A stretch of 13,003 nucleotides of DNA from an uncultured Mollicutes bacterium (GTDB lineage: Bacteria; Bacillota_I; Bacilli_A; MAG-NZ): contig CAJYBF010000008.1 in assembly GCA_913064935.1 (NCBI GenBank), forward strand, positions 1-13,003, written 5' to 3'. Every line of letters starts with the position of its first letter. The stretch's first letter is position 1. This document shows positions 1-7,296 of this stretch, piece by piece. A program made the position numbers and the translations under genes. Under the pieces are notes generated by a model that saw only the letters and a list, made by a program, of their open reading frames with translations, had not been told where the DNA came from and made no database searches.

Positions 1-363
1 TTTAAATTATTTAATTTAAAACAGAAAACATAAGAAATTTATTTTCTTTTTTTTTTTTACGAAAAGTAATACTGGTGTCATTTGTTAAAATCACTTAAAA
101 ACTACTTAGAGTGTTTTATTGACTAAAGTTGTAATAGAACTTTGAGCTATCCTTCCTATATCGTTTGTCACAATAGCATGTGAAATGCATCCCGATTGGA
201 ATAGCCATTGAAAATGGTTATATAACTCTAGAGGAACTTGATAATTCAAATATAAGTCTTAGGATAGAAAAATAAATAAATCATTCTTACAAGGATTTAG
301 TAACTAAGTACTAATTCAACGAATTATAAGCAAGTATTGATGTGAGATGAAAGGGGACAGCCA
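1..363. other. Intergenic leader, no recognisable gene
   Basis: No convincing coding region is seen on either strand. The left edge has an AT-rich hairpin followed by a long T tract (separate entry). A 31-codon open frame (GTG at 180 to TAA at 273-275) has no good Shine-Dalgarno sequence and is too short to assign. The last 15 bases hold the ribosome binding site (AAGGGG at 351-356) of the first lipoprotein gene. The promoter of that gene must lie here, but I cannot pick a clear -35/-10 pair; TATAAG at 325-330 is a possible -10. Confidence 0.6.
32..58 (+). terminator. Possible intrinsic terminator of a gene left of the window
   Basis: AAGAAA (32-37) can pair with TTTCTT (43-48) around a five-base loop, and the T run goes on to position 58 (12 T). 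The stem is only A/T-rich and weak, but the long T tract after it is typical of a rho-independent terminator. It would end transcription of a + strand gene outside the window. Confidence 0.35.
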
Positions 364-944
364 ATGTTACTATATAAAAAACTATTAATAATTGTAGTAA
401 CTATATTGTTTACTATTCAGCTCTCGTCCTGTGTTGGAATTAAAAGAAAGTGGGATAGATGCGATGTTGTTGCTCCTCTTGATGGTAATAATGTCTTTGA
501 AGTGATGACTTTCTTTGATATAACTGCTCAACAGAAAGGAAACTCGTGGTATTTGTGGGTAGATTCCGATACTGAACCACTACTTTCTAATGATCAGTCA
601 GTAGAATGTGTAAACTTACCAAATAATAAAGTTAAAGTTATTAAACATAACGCTTACTATGCTAATTTCAATTGGACTGCTAACGCAAGAATATTGAACG
701 GTTTTACGGAACCTGTAGTAATTCAGAAGATTTACGCGGAGTATTGTTTGAAGGTGAACTAGTAGCTGAACAAACTTTCGATATAAATAACATAGTTGAA
801 CCAAGGAATTACATTCCACTGAAATTGACATTTGATGAGGAAAATACATTTTTCTTAAAGCATGAACTTCAAGGTTCAGATGACTTCTTCAGTTACAGTT
901 CAATGACAGTAAAGATAGATTTGCTTGACTATGAAAAAAAATAG
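364..944 (+). pseudogene. Putative lipoprotein, frameshifted; paralogue of the next gene
   Basis: The start is ATG 364 after AAGGGG at 351-356. The N-terminus has Lys, a hydrophobic stretch and lipobox LSSC with Cys23, so the product should be a lipid-anchored surface protein. The first frame stops at 760-762, while an adjacent frame stays open to 944 and clearly continues the protein. The sequence NGFT before the break and EPRNYI/LTFDEENTFF after it match NGFT, EPRSYI and LEFDEEHTFY of the lipoprotein at 953-1366. The switch is best placed at the TTT run 747-749: one missing T restores a 193-residue product. It is longer than its paralogue by about 80 residues between the signal peptide and the shared C-terminal domain. 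I do not recognise the family. Decay, phase variation and sequencing error are all possible. The gene sits eight bases upstream of its paralogue and is probably co-transcribed with it. Confidence 0.75.
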
Positions 945-952
945 GAGTCTCT

Positions 953-1366
953 ATGAAAACGAAACTAAATAAAGTAGCAATACTGTTTTTTTTACTAATC
1001 TTATCCTCTTGCTCACCGAATATACGTTATTATGATAATCAAGTCGCTGTTATGAGAAACTACCCAGCATCTGAGGATGGACGGTGGCATATGACCATCT
1101 TTATAACAAATGGGTTTACAGATTCTACATATATAGAGAACGTAGAGTTATGGTTCACTACTTTAGATGATCTTACTATAGCTAGACAAAATTATAATGT
1201 TGACGAGGTTCTAGAACCTAGGAGTTACATCAAGATGGAGTTAGAATTTGATGAGGAACATACGTTCTATACAGAAGAGGAAATGAATGAACTTGGGGGT
1301 TTTCACTTTGACAATGAAGACAGCGTAAAACTAGATAATAATATAACTTACGAATTGTTAAAGTAG
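953..1366 (+). CDS. Putative lipoprotein of unknown function
   Basis: This is a 137-residue protein with a signal peptide and lipobox LSSC (Cys20), so it is probably exported and lipid-anchored. After Cys20 comes a small acidic domain with no motif I recognise. From about residue 28 to 105 it aligns without gaps of note to the second half of the frameshifted gene upstream: a conserved Trp, the NGFT block, EPRSYI and the acidic FDEEHTFY block are shared. The pair therefore arose by duplication and diverged. ATG 953 is preceded by GGAG starting within the stop codon of the previous gene, which suggests translational coupling. The GNAT gene follows after 14 bases, so the three genes look like one operon. 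The function is unknown. Confidence 0.8.
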   Translation: MKTKLNKVAILFFLLILSSCSPNIRYYDNQVAVMRNYPASEDGRWHMTIFITNGFTDSTYIENVELWFTTLDDLTIARQNYNVDEVLEPRSYIKMELEFDEEHTFYTEEEMNELGGFHFDNEDSVKLDNNITYELLK

Positions 1367-1380
1367 GATTGGAGAACGAT

Positions 1381-1884
1381 ATGAAAATAGAATTTAACGT
1401 AGTTGAAATAATCAAAGATACAGATATTAAAATGGTACGTGACTTTTTTAACTTTCATAGAACATTAACTAAATCAGATAAGGAACATTATATGTCATAT
1501 GAAACAGCAAGAGAAACTCTAGATGAATGGTTGAAAACTGATAATTTTAGGATTGTGTGTGTAAATGATTTGGTAGTGGGCTTCATTTATTATAAACTCG
1601 GAGGACAAGATTTCGCTTGGCTTGAGGACATATTTTTAAAAGAGGAGTTTCGAGGAAAAGGTTATGGTAAGAAAATTGTTTCCAAGTTTTTTAAAATGCT
1701 TAAAACAGAAGGTGTTGTATCTTGTGTTGTAAATGTGATTCCTAGAAATGAAGTAGCGATTAAATTCTATATTGAATGTGGTTTTAATCACCTAAACATG
1801 CTTGAATTAAGAGTCAATTTTGATCCTAAATATGATAAAACCGATGAAATAGAGATTTTAGGACATAAACTAATTAAGTATTGA
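1381..1884 (+). CDS. GNAT-family N-acetyltransferase
   Basis: This is a 167-residue single-domain GNAT enzyme, expected to move an acetyl group from acetyl-CoA to an amine; the substrate cannot be told from sequence. The acetyl-CoA pyrophosphate loop (motif A) is RGKGYG at residues 91-96, just after strand LEDIFLKEEF. The later PRNEVAIKFYIECGF segment (121-135) is the usual motif B, where the Asn and FY help bind the cofactor. I chose ATG 1381 because GGAG at 1371-1374 lies six bases upstream; a TTG at 1369 would start on top of that site. It follows the lipoprotein gene by 14 bases and is likely co-transcribed. It ends in TGA, which shows that TGA is a stop in this organism. Confidence 0.88.
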   Translation: MKIEFNVVEIIKDTDIKMVRDFFNFHRTLTKSDKEHYMSYETARETLDEWLKTDNFRIVCVNDLVVGFIYYKLGGQDFAWLEDIFLKEEFRGKGYGKKIVSKFFKMLKTEGVVSCVVNVIPRNEVAIKFYIECGFNHLNMLELRVNFDPKYDKTDEIEILGHKLIKY

Positions 1885-1934
1885 AATATAATTCTCTCAA
1901 ATTCCTGCAAACTCTAACTTAAAGGAGGATTTCT

Positions 1935-2213
1935 ATGAAGATAAGAAAAAAATTACTATTACCATCAACCATAATAGTTTTGATGACCGTTCCTTTGGTA
2001 CCTTATTCTTATAGTGATGGGCTTAAATTTAGATTTGGCTACCCAATCTCATATTTTACTGCATATGACTTAGCACCCATTCGCAATAACGAGATATTAG
2101 TCTCTAGAATAGGTTTTTATATTCCAACATTTATTTTAGATGTAGCGATAGTTTATATTATACTCGCCTTAGTCTCTTACCTTGTAAGTAAATTGACTAT
2201 TAATAAGCCTTAA
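1935..2213 (+). CDS. Small two-helix membrane protein, unknown function
   Basis: This is a 92-residue protein with a positively charged N-terminus (KIRKK), a first hydrophobic segment at about residues 7-24, an extracytoplasmic loop rich in aromatic residues (about 28-55), and a second membrane helix at about 59-85. The strong ribosome binding site AAAGGAGG (1921-1928) fixes ATG 1935. The general shape (short N-in membrane hairpin with a GYPISYFT-type loop and a C-terminal LDVAIVYII helix) resembles small uncharacterised Firmicutes membrane proteins, but no function is known to me. It lies 50 bases after the acetyltransferase, in the same direction, and is the last gene before the tRNA fragment. 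Confidence 0.75.
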   Translation: MKIRKKLLLPSTIIVLMTVPLVPYSYSDGLKFRFGYPISYFTAYDLAPIRNNEILVSRIGFYIPTFILDVAIVYIILALVSYLVSKLTINKP

Positions 2214-2331
2214 AAATATAATCAATGGTAATTTAGATAATAGGTATGGAAAGCCAATTTCTATGTGGTCTATACAATATATTGCCTAAATTAAGGAAAT
2301 TCAATAACAAAAAGTTTCCGTAAAATCGTGA

Positions 2332-2380
2332 TTGGACTTTGACTCCAGGATCGGCGGTTCGAATCCATCTAGCCCTGCCA
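2332..2380 (+). pseudogene. 3' half of tRNA-Gln(TTG), probable attachment-site scar
   Basis: The segment folds as the 3' half of a tRNA. Anticodon stem TTGGA/TCCAG (2332-2336 with 2344-2348) encloses loop CTTTGAC with anticodon TTG (2339-2341). Then come a four-base variable loop, the T arm with the canonical loop TTCGAAT (2358-2364), seven acceptor bases TAGCCCT, discriminator G and an encoded CCA (2378-2380). Upstream there is neither a D arm nor a 5' acceptor strand (AGGGCTA expected). The T stem has one mismatch (C2355 against A2367), suggesting decay. A lone 3' half starting in the anticodon stem is what tyrosine-recombinase elements leave at their distal end when they integrate into a tRNA gene and rebuild the gene at the other end. 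The intact gene would be expected left of this window. Confidence 0.75.
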
Positions 2381-2391
2381 TAATGTAAGTT

Positions 2392-2428
2392 AAAAGCAAA
2401 CACTTAAGAAAGTTGTTTGCTTTTTTTT
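2392..2428 (+). terminator. Intrinsic terminator after the tRNA-Gln fragment
   Basis: A perfect 11-bp stem, AAAAGCAAACA (2392-2402) with TGTTTGCTTTT (2414-2424), encloses an 11-base loop and runs into a tract of eight T (2421-2428). It sits 11 bases after the CCA end, as expected for the original terminator of the tRNA gene before it was displaced. Confidence 0.85.
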
Positions 2429-2556
2429 CGCTTTAAAATGTATGTATTGGCTATTCATAATAAGGTGTATCAGTTTGTTTTATCACAATGTCTTAGAAAC
2501 TTTCATGGTAAACTCTCTACTTTTACATATAAAGTAATGTGAGAAGAGCGCCTACT

Positions 2557-2691
2557 ATGAATAATTAATTCCAAAAACCACTATACTATTTGAGAATCGT
2601 GAAAGTACTAACACAAGAGCAATTAGCAAGTAAAGTCTTTGTTGTAACTATGATTTATCATTCATTAATAAGGTGTCACAACAACCATTAG
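2557..2691 (+). pseudogene. Remnant of an XRE/Cro-type HTH regulator
   Basis: Reading from ATG 2557, the frame gives MNN, a TAA stop at 2566-2568, then FQKPLYYLRIVKVLTQEQLA followed by SKVFV. This matches the usual N-terminus of XRE-family repressors (MNNQFQKRLYxLRKxKGLTQEQLAxKLFVSRQTISKWE-type), with the fourth codon CAA (Gln) changed to TAA. After SKVFV the recognition helix is already unlike the family, and the frame closes at 2689-2691, so the C-terminal part is lost. GAGAAGAG upstream may be the old ribosome binding site. It is a decayed gene rather than a functional protein. It lies between the tRNA scar and the ATPase gene. Confidence 0.65.
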
Positions 2692-2738
2692 CATTACATA
2701 TCTATAAATGAATGACGATATATTTCAGGAGGTATAAA

Positions 2739-3818
2739 ATGGCATTTAGCGTGCTAAATTACTACTTAAGTGGTAATACAGCGAAAGGTTACCAAAGCCT
2801 AATAGAATCAAACATTGAAGGTGTTAAAACAATCTCTTTATTCGGAAATTATAAATTACTAAAAACTGAACTACTTAAACTAGTTGTTGCAAGATGGACA
2901 AAAATGGAACACAGTATAGAGATTCTTCACTCTGCAACAAATAAGGATTACATAGAAGGTGTAATTAATAGAACTATAAATCTATGTATCATAGATGGGA
3001 ATAGCAATCATGATATAGACACTTCGATTATCAAGGATACATTCGATCTAGATGATGTACTTGATAATAATTTTAAAGAACAAAATACTGAGAAGATAGT
3101 CGACTCAGAAAACGAAATTTTAAATAATCATCTATCAGCATATGAATATTATAGTAAAGCACTTGACATTCATGATGAATGGGAAGAAATATATATTAGT
3201 AATATGAACAAGAAAAGAGCGACAGAGTATATTGATGAAGTAATCAATTTGTTACTTAAGGAAACTACTTTTGAGAAAGTTGGTAAAGAAAGACACCGCT
3301 TCTTCGGAGCTGCTACCGCTGACGGACCAATAGATTATGTTGAACAAATAACTGAAAGCATAGGTAAAAGATATTTCATTAAAGGAAGACCCGGTACTGG
3401 TAAATCTACCTTACTGAAGAAACTAGTAGTAGACGGTATAAAACGAGGAATCAACGTTTATGTATATCATTGTGGACTTGATCCTAACAGTTTAGATATG
3501 GTTATTTTGCGAGATTTAGATATTGTTATATTTGATTCAACTGCTCCACATGAGTATTTCCCATCTAAAGATAATGATGAGATAATTGATGTGTACAAAG
3601 AATTTATAAAACCAGGCACTGATGAATTGTACTCTGATCAGTTAGAAGAAATAATAAAAAGATATACTGTTGAAATAAACATAGGAACAGATTTTCTAGC
3701 AAAAAGTAAAGACATTATGAGGAAAATGGATTCGCTTTATGAAACCAATATTAACAAAGCTCAAATGAGGGAATTTATACTCAAATTTAATTCAAAACTG
3801 GAAGAATATGAAAAGTAA
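2739..3818 (+). CDS. PRK06851-type duplicated P-loop ATPase with a degenerate first site
   Basis: This 359-residue protein has the layout of the uncharacterised PRK06851 ATPases of Firmicutes: two related NTPase halves. The C-terminal half is intact, with Walker A GRPGTGKST (residues 216-224), the family segment YHCGLDPNSLDMVI, and FDSTAPHEYFPS (265-276). The HRFFGAAT block joins the halves. The N-terminal half opens with the usual SGNTAKGY, but its P-loop has become GNYKLLKT (36-43), lacking the GxxxxGK pattern. Its counterpart of the HC..D.DS motif is HSATNKDYIEGV, and that of VDGTAPH is IDGNSNHD, so this half probably no longer hydrolyses ATP. AGGAGG at 2727-2732 places the start at ATG 2739 rather than an earlier in-frame ATG at 2712. 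The cellular role of the family is not known to me. It stands alone, followed directly by a terminator. Confidence 0.8.
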   Translation: MAFSVLNYYLSGNTAKGYQSLIESNIEGVKTISLFGNYKLLKTELLKLVVARWTKMEHSIEILHSATNKDYIEGVINRTINLCIIDGNSNHDIDTSIIKDTFDLDDVLDNNFKEQNTEKIVDSENEILNNHLSAYEYYSKALDIHDEWEEIYISNMNKKRATEYIDEVINLLLKETTFEKVGKERHRFFGAATADGPIDYVEQITESIGKRYFIKGRPGTGKSTLLKKLVVDGIKRGINVYVYHCGLDPNSLDMVILRDLDIVIFDSTAPHEYFPSKDNDEIIDVYKEFIKPGTDELYSDQLEEIIKRYTVEINIGTDFLAKSKDIMRKMDSLYETNINKAQMREFILKFNSKLEEYEK

Positions 3819-3838
3819 GTATCAATGATACTTACTTT
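3812..3838. terminator. Hairpin terminator, probably bidirectional
   Basis: A perfect 12-bp inverted repeat AAAGTAAGTATC/GATACTTACTTT with a three-base loop (3824-3826) overlaps the stop codon of the ATPase gene. T-rich sequence follows on the + strand and a TTTT run on the - strand. It lies between converging genes (ATPase on +, CPBP protease on -), so it can stop transcription from both sides. Confidence 0.75.
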
Positions 3839-3881
3839 CTTTATAGTTAATCTTACAAATACCTAATATTTTTAATTTTTA

Positions 3882-4607
3882 CTACAACAGTAACATTATT
3901 AGTACTGAGAACAAATTATTTAAAATATGAGCGGCAATGGTAACAAATATGTTTCTATTACCTTTAACATATATATAACCTAGCCCTGCTCCCATTAAGG
4001 AATAGACAGGTAAGAATACAAAATCTCCTTGCATTACATGTGGTAAGGCAAATAGAACAGATGATACTACTACTGCTAGTACATCGCCCCATCTACTAAA
4101 GAAATCAATTAGAACTTTTCTAAAGAATAACTCTTCAATTATTGGCACTAAAAATGCCACAGCTATCAACATCAGCCATGGTGAATTCGTTACCATATCA
4201 CCAACATAATCTTGATTAATGGAGTTGCCTTCAATACCAAGCCAAGTGTATATAATATTTACAACCACATTAACAACTAATATACCAGCGAACCCAAATA
4301 CACCTAGTAGTACAAGTGATTTAGTTTTAATAAAATCAAAGAATGAAGAGATTAAATGTCTCTTAAGCACAATGTAATAGATAAATAAAATAACGACAGC
4401 GGATATGAACATACTAATTGGAGAAATCTCAAGCATACGAGCTATCATCTCTTCTTCAAGCAAGAATATATCTACTTCTTCCCCTCCTGTCATTAGTTTA
4501 AGTCCATAAAAAAAACCATAGACAGTTGGGATTATAATTTGAATCCCTTGGTATATAAATAGGAATCCGAAGAATACCCAAAGTGTTTGTTTTTTAGCAA
4601 GTTTCAT
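3882..4607 (-). CDS. CPBP-family intramembrane metalloprotease (CAAX/abortive-infection type)
   Basis: This is a 241-residue polytopic membrane protein with about seven or eight hydrophobic segments. The three CPBP (Abi, PF02517-like) motifs are present in order: EEL.FR (Glu158, Glu159, Arg163), FALPH (Phe186 to His190), and HILNN (His227 to Asn231). These residues form the glutamate/histidine metal-type active site of the Rce1-like intramembrane proteases. Members process or modify membrane proteins; in bacteria some act in bacteriocin immunity or secretion, but no such partner is next to this gene. GGAGG in front of ATG 4607 decides the start. A longer frame from 4625 would include its own ribosome binding site. 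It is transcribed toward the terminator at 3812-3838. Confidence 0.88.
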   Translation of the reverse strand: MKLAKKQTLWVFFGFLFIYQGIQIIIPTVYGFFYGLKLMTGGEEVDIFLLEEEMIARMLEISPISMFISAVVILFIYYIVLKRHLISSFFDFIKTKSLVLLGVFGFAGILVVNVVVNIIYTWLGIEGNSINQDYVGDMVTNSPWLMLIAVAFLVPIIEELFFRKVLIDFFSRWGDVLAVVVSSVLFALPHVMQGDFVFLPVYSLMGAGLGYIYVKGNRNIFVTIAAHILNNLFSVLIMLLL

Positions 4608-4703
4608 AACTTTCCTCCACAACAAGTTTATGTCATTACAAATTAGTCTATACTGTTAATGATATTTTATCACAGTAGATGACTTATTATTAGTAAATAT
4701 TTC

Positions 4704-4736
4704 AATTAAAAACTCCTCAAGAATATCTTGAGGAGT
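4704..4736 (-). terminator. Intrinsic terminator after the AI-2E-family permease gene
   Basis: A perfect 11-bp stem ACTCCTCAAGA (4712-4722)/TCTTGAGGAGT (4726-4736) with a three-base loop is followed on the - strand by TTTTTAATT. It lies ten bases past the permease stop codon and separates that gene from the CPBP gene. Confidence 0.88.
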
Positions 4737-4745
4737 ATCTTTTAT

Positions 4746-6095
4746 TTAGAATATATCGTATTTTTCATTATAGTAATTTATAACCGACTTACCTACAGAT
4801 AGAATCGGTGTAGCTATCAACATACCCACTATACCAAATAACGATCCAAAGACTGTTAGTCCTAGTAAAATAGCTACAGGATGGAGTTTCGTCGCCCTTC
4901 CCATTACTACTGGCTGTAAGAACAGTGACTCTAATGATTGAGTAATAACAATAACAACAGCTACTGACCACGATACCCAATAATTTGGAGTTTGATCATT
5001 TAATAATACTAATATTACTATCGGTATCCCACCAATGAAAGGTCCAGCATATGGTATTAAATTTGTTAACGCACATAAGATACCAAACACTAAAATAGAA
5101 ACGATAACTGTGAACATACTTCCTTGCATACTCAATATACTAATTGCTCCAGGAGTATGGAAGATTGTACTTGATAAAACTGAGATTAACCCAATACCAA
5201 CTGCGATTATAGATCCAACTATACTCGCTATCATTAGCGCTCCACGCATGTAGTCTGTAAATGAAGAGCCTATTATATCAATGAAATTCGACCATTCGCT
5301 TTTAACATTTTTAGGAATGATTGCTTTGATTGAATTTCCAAAATTGCTAAAGTTAGGTAACATAAATCCAACCACTACAGCACCGATTACAAACTTATAA
5401 AAATAACCTAATGTTGACGAAACTACATCAGTTAGTGAAGTTCCTGTACCAATTATTAATTGATACGAATTGACCAAAGCATCTGTAACAGGATGAATGT
5501 GTGAATTATTCTCAATAAGTCCGAATATCACTCCACCTTGTATAACCACTTGAACCAACCCGCCATTATTAGCTTCGAGATTAATGTACTCATTAATAGT
5601 TGTTACTACATCTTTACCAGTATTTATAAAATAACTTATATTTTTCCCACCAGTCAAGAATTCAATAATAGAACTGGCAGTTACGTATGCAAATCCACCA
5701 AACAATATTGCTAGTAGTAATACACCAACAATAGTGACAATAAATGCAGCTGAACTTGCTTTCATATCTCTAGATACTAATAACGACTCAACTGGTGTTA
5801 ATAACCAAGCAAACACTATACCAACAATGAAAGGTGATAATATAGATAAAAACGAAAATATCGGCTGGAATATAGATTCTCCAATTGTTTGAAGAATAAA
5901 TATTACTAAAGCAAGACCAACTAATACTCCTATTACCTTAATAATCAAGTTAATGGATTTAAACTCTAATCCATCTTCACAATGCTTAAAAAAATTAAGC
6001 AAGCTAGCTTTTGGTTTAGAAGCTTCTTGTTTGATCTTTTCCCCTATTATTCCTTCATGTTTTTTTTCAGTTTTTTCTTTGTCCACAGTAGCCAC
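4746..6095 (-). CDS. AI-2E family transporter (UPF0118 permease)
   Basis: This 449-residue membrane protein has a charged, Lys/Glu-rich cytoplasmic N-terminus of about 45 residues and then about eight hydrophobic segments. Family hallmarks are in the C-terminal half: TNLIPYAGPFIGGIP (344-358), QPVVMGRATKLHPVAIL (394-410) and GSLFGIVGMLIATP (417-430). The central region (about 145-225) is the usual soluble insertion. Some family members export autoinducer-2 and others work as Na+/H+ antiporters; the substrate here is unknown. The start is either GTG 6095, with GGAG four bases upstream, or GTG 6086, with AGGTGG five bases upstream. A good promoter just upstream would put the transcript start close to 6103, which slightly favours 6086. 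It is monocistronic: promoter on one side, terminator on the other. Confidence 0.9.
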   Translation of the reverse strand: MATVDKEKTEKKHEGIIGEKIKQEASKPKASLLNFFKHCEDGLEFKSINLIIKVIGVLVGLALVIFILQTIGESIFQPIFSFLSILSPFIVGIVFAWLLTPVESLLVSRDMKASSAAFIVTIVGVLLLAILFGGFAYVTASSIIEFLTGGKNISYFINTGKDVVTTINEYINLEANNGGLVQVVIQGGVIFGLIENNSHIHPVTDALVNSYQLIIGTGTSLTDVVSSTLGYFYKFVIGAVVVGFMLPNFSNFGNSIKAIIPKNVKSEWSNFIDIIGSSFTDYMRGALMIASIVGSIIAVGIGLISVLSSTIFHTPGAISILSMQGSMFTVIVSILVFGILCALTNLIPYAGPFIGGIPIVILVLLNDQTPNYWVSWSVAVVIVITQSLESLFLQPVVMGRATKLHPVAILLGLTVFGSLFGIVGMLIATPILSVGKSVINYYNEKYDIF

Positions 6096-6109
6096 CTCAC
6101 TCCATTAGA

Positions 6110-6138
6110 ATTCTACCATAATAAACATATATAGTAAA
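6110..6138 (-). promoter_or_regulatory. Probable sigma-A-type promoter of the AI-2E permease gene
   Basis: On the - strand TTTACT (6133-6138) and TAGAAT (6110-6115) are separated by exactly 17 bases, close to TTGACA/TATAAT. The predicted start lies just before the ribosome binding site of the permease gene, giving a very short leader. This is judged by eye only. Confidence 0.5.
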
Positions 6139-6143
6139 TAAAT

Positions 6144-7296
6144 CTAGACCTTACGTACCTCGATATATTTAATACTTCCAAATCCAATTGCACAAACAAA
6201 CATAATTGCTGAACTCACCAAGAAAATATTACCAGAATCTCCACTAACTAAAAATCCACCAGCAATAGAACCTACAACAAATCCAAAATGAATCAACGTC
6301 TCCCTAACACCTAACGCCATCCCTTGTTCTTCTCCAGCATTCTTAGAGATAATCTGTGTTGTAATTGGTTTAAACATCATCGAAGCTAAACTGAACATAA
6401 ACATAAAGCCGTATAACCCAACATCACCGCTTAATCCAGTTATTAGTAACCCAATACCACTAATAATCAATATAACAACTAAATATATCTTATCATCGAC
6501 TTTTCTTAAAATTATTGGAGTAACAAAGAAATTACCTACCACCCCAACAAAACTTAATACAAAGACATATAATCCAATTTTAGAAATAGTAAACTCTTTA
6601 ATTGAAAGATAAAACTCCAAGAAATTCATAGTTATTTGAATTCCTATTGAAAAGACCATTGTAACTATCATGCCTGGTAATAATCCAGTTTTATATACTC
6701 TACCAATGTTATGAAACAAATTAAAAACGTATTGTCTTTTAATATCTATACTTATATACTCTTTTGGATATAAAAAATATACAAGAAACGATTATAAATA
6801 AAACAGATTGTAAGAAATATATATTGGATAGATGCATATAATCGCCTAAATATCCACCTATCAAACTACCTAAAGCAAGTCCTAACGCGATAATAGCTAG
6901 ATTATAACTTATCATTTTAGACTTTAATGATCCTACATAATTATCATTAAAATAAGCCATGAAGTTTACTGCAATTCCACTAAAGAAAACTCCGAAAATA
7001 AACCTGGAAATTAGCATAACAGTTAAGGTATTAGCTAATCCAAAGATAAACTGACTAACGGCCATTCCTAATACAGAAATAACAAGTACCATTCTTCTTC
7101 CTTTTATATCTCCTATATCACCTAAAAAAGGTGCAAATAGCATTACAGCAAATCCGAATACACCAAACAAAGTTCCTGACCACTGCAACTCAATTGAATG
7201 AGCACTCAGCATTTCAGGAAGAATCGGTCTTTCTAAATAAATGACTATTCCAATCACTAAACAAAGTAGGAACATTCTATATGCAGACTTATCCAT
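6144..7296 (-). pseudogene. MFS transporter split by a frameshift between its two six-helix halves
   Basis: The first part (7296 to the stop at 6739) carries six membrane helices and the MFS motif A between helices 2 and 3 (GDIGDIKGRR). The second part, in another frame down to 6144, carries the other six. Neither half is complete alone. The second frame is open well upstream of its first start codon, and dropping one T from the run of six (6772-6777, read on the - strand) fuses both into a 383-residue protein, a normal MFS length. The junction then reads CIFLYPKEYISIDIKRQY, a plausible helix 6-7 cytoplasmic loop. The substrate is unknown; the family exports drugs or moves small solutes. ATG 7296 overlaps the stop of the MazG-like gene (TAATG), so the two are translationally coupled. 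The break may be a true mutation or a sequencing error. Confidence 0.8.

Larger units (their letters stand above)
2214..2556. other. Intergenic stretch with tRNA scar and terminator
   Basis: There is no intact gene here. Positions 2214-2331 show nothing I can name; in particular there is no D-arm or 5' acceptor strand where a full tRNA would need them (about 2306-2331), and no recognisable integrase remnant. It is followed by the tRNA-Gln 3' fragment and a strong terminator (separate entries). Positions 2430-2556 are AT-rich without a clear signal and lead into the dead regulator. Confidence 0.6.

Noticed and set aside
174..275. Short open frame giving CIPIGIAIENGYITLEEL, faintly like the tail of glucose-1-phosphate thymidylyltransferases
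   Set aside because: It is only about 31 codons, has no ribosome binding site, and the match is a few residues with a gap; it could be chance.
616..849. Open frames antisense to or overlapping real genes (also at 1230-1415, 4789-5253, 7626-7811, 8751-8933, 10126-10329, 12073-12366, 12427-12642)
   Set aside because: They lie inside well-supported genes, lack ribosome binding sites and show no protein-like features of their own.
1882..1884. Possible use of genetic code 4 (TGA as Trp), given the Mollicutes-like gene content
   Set aside because: The acetyltransferase ends naturally at TGA, all tryptophans are TGG, and no conserved protein here has an internal TGA.
3882..4607. CPBP protease as part of a defence (abortive infection) or bacteriocin system
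   Set aside because: No toxin, peptide precursor, ABC exporter or phage-defence partner is adjacent; the neighbours are separate transcription units.
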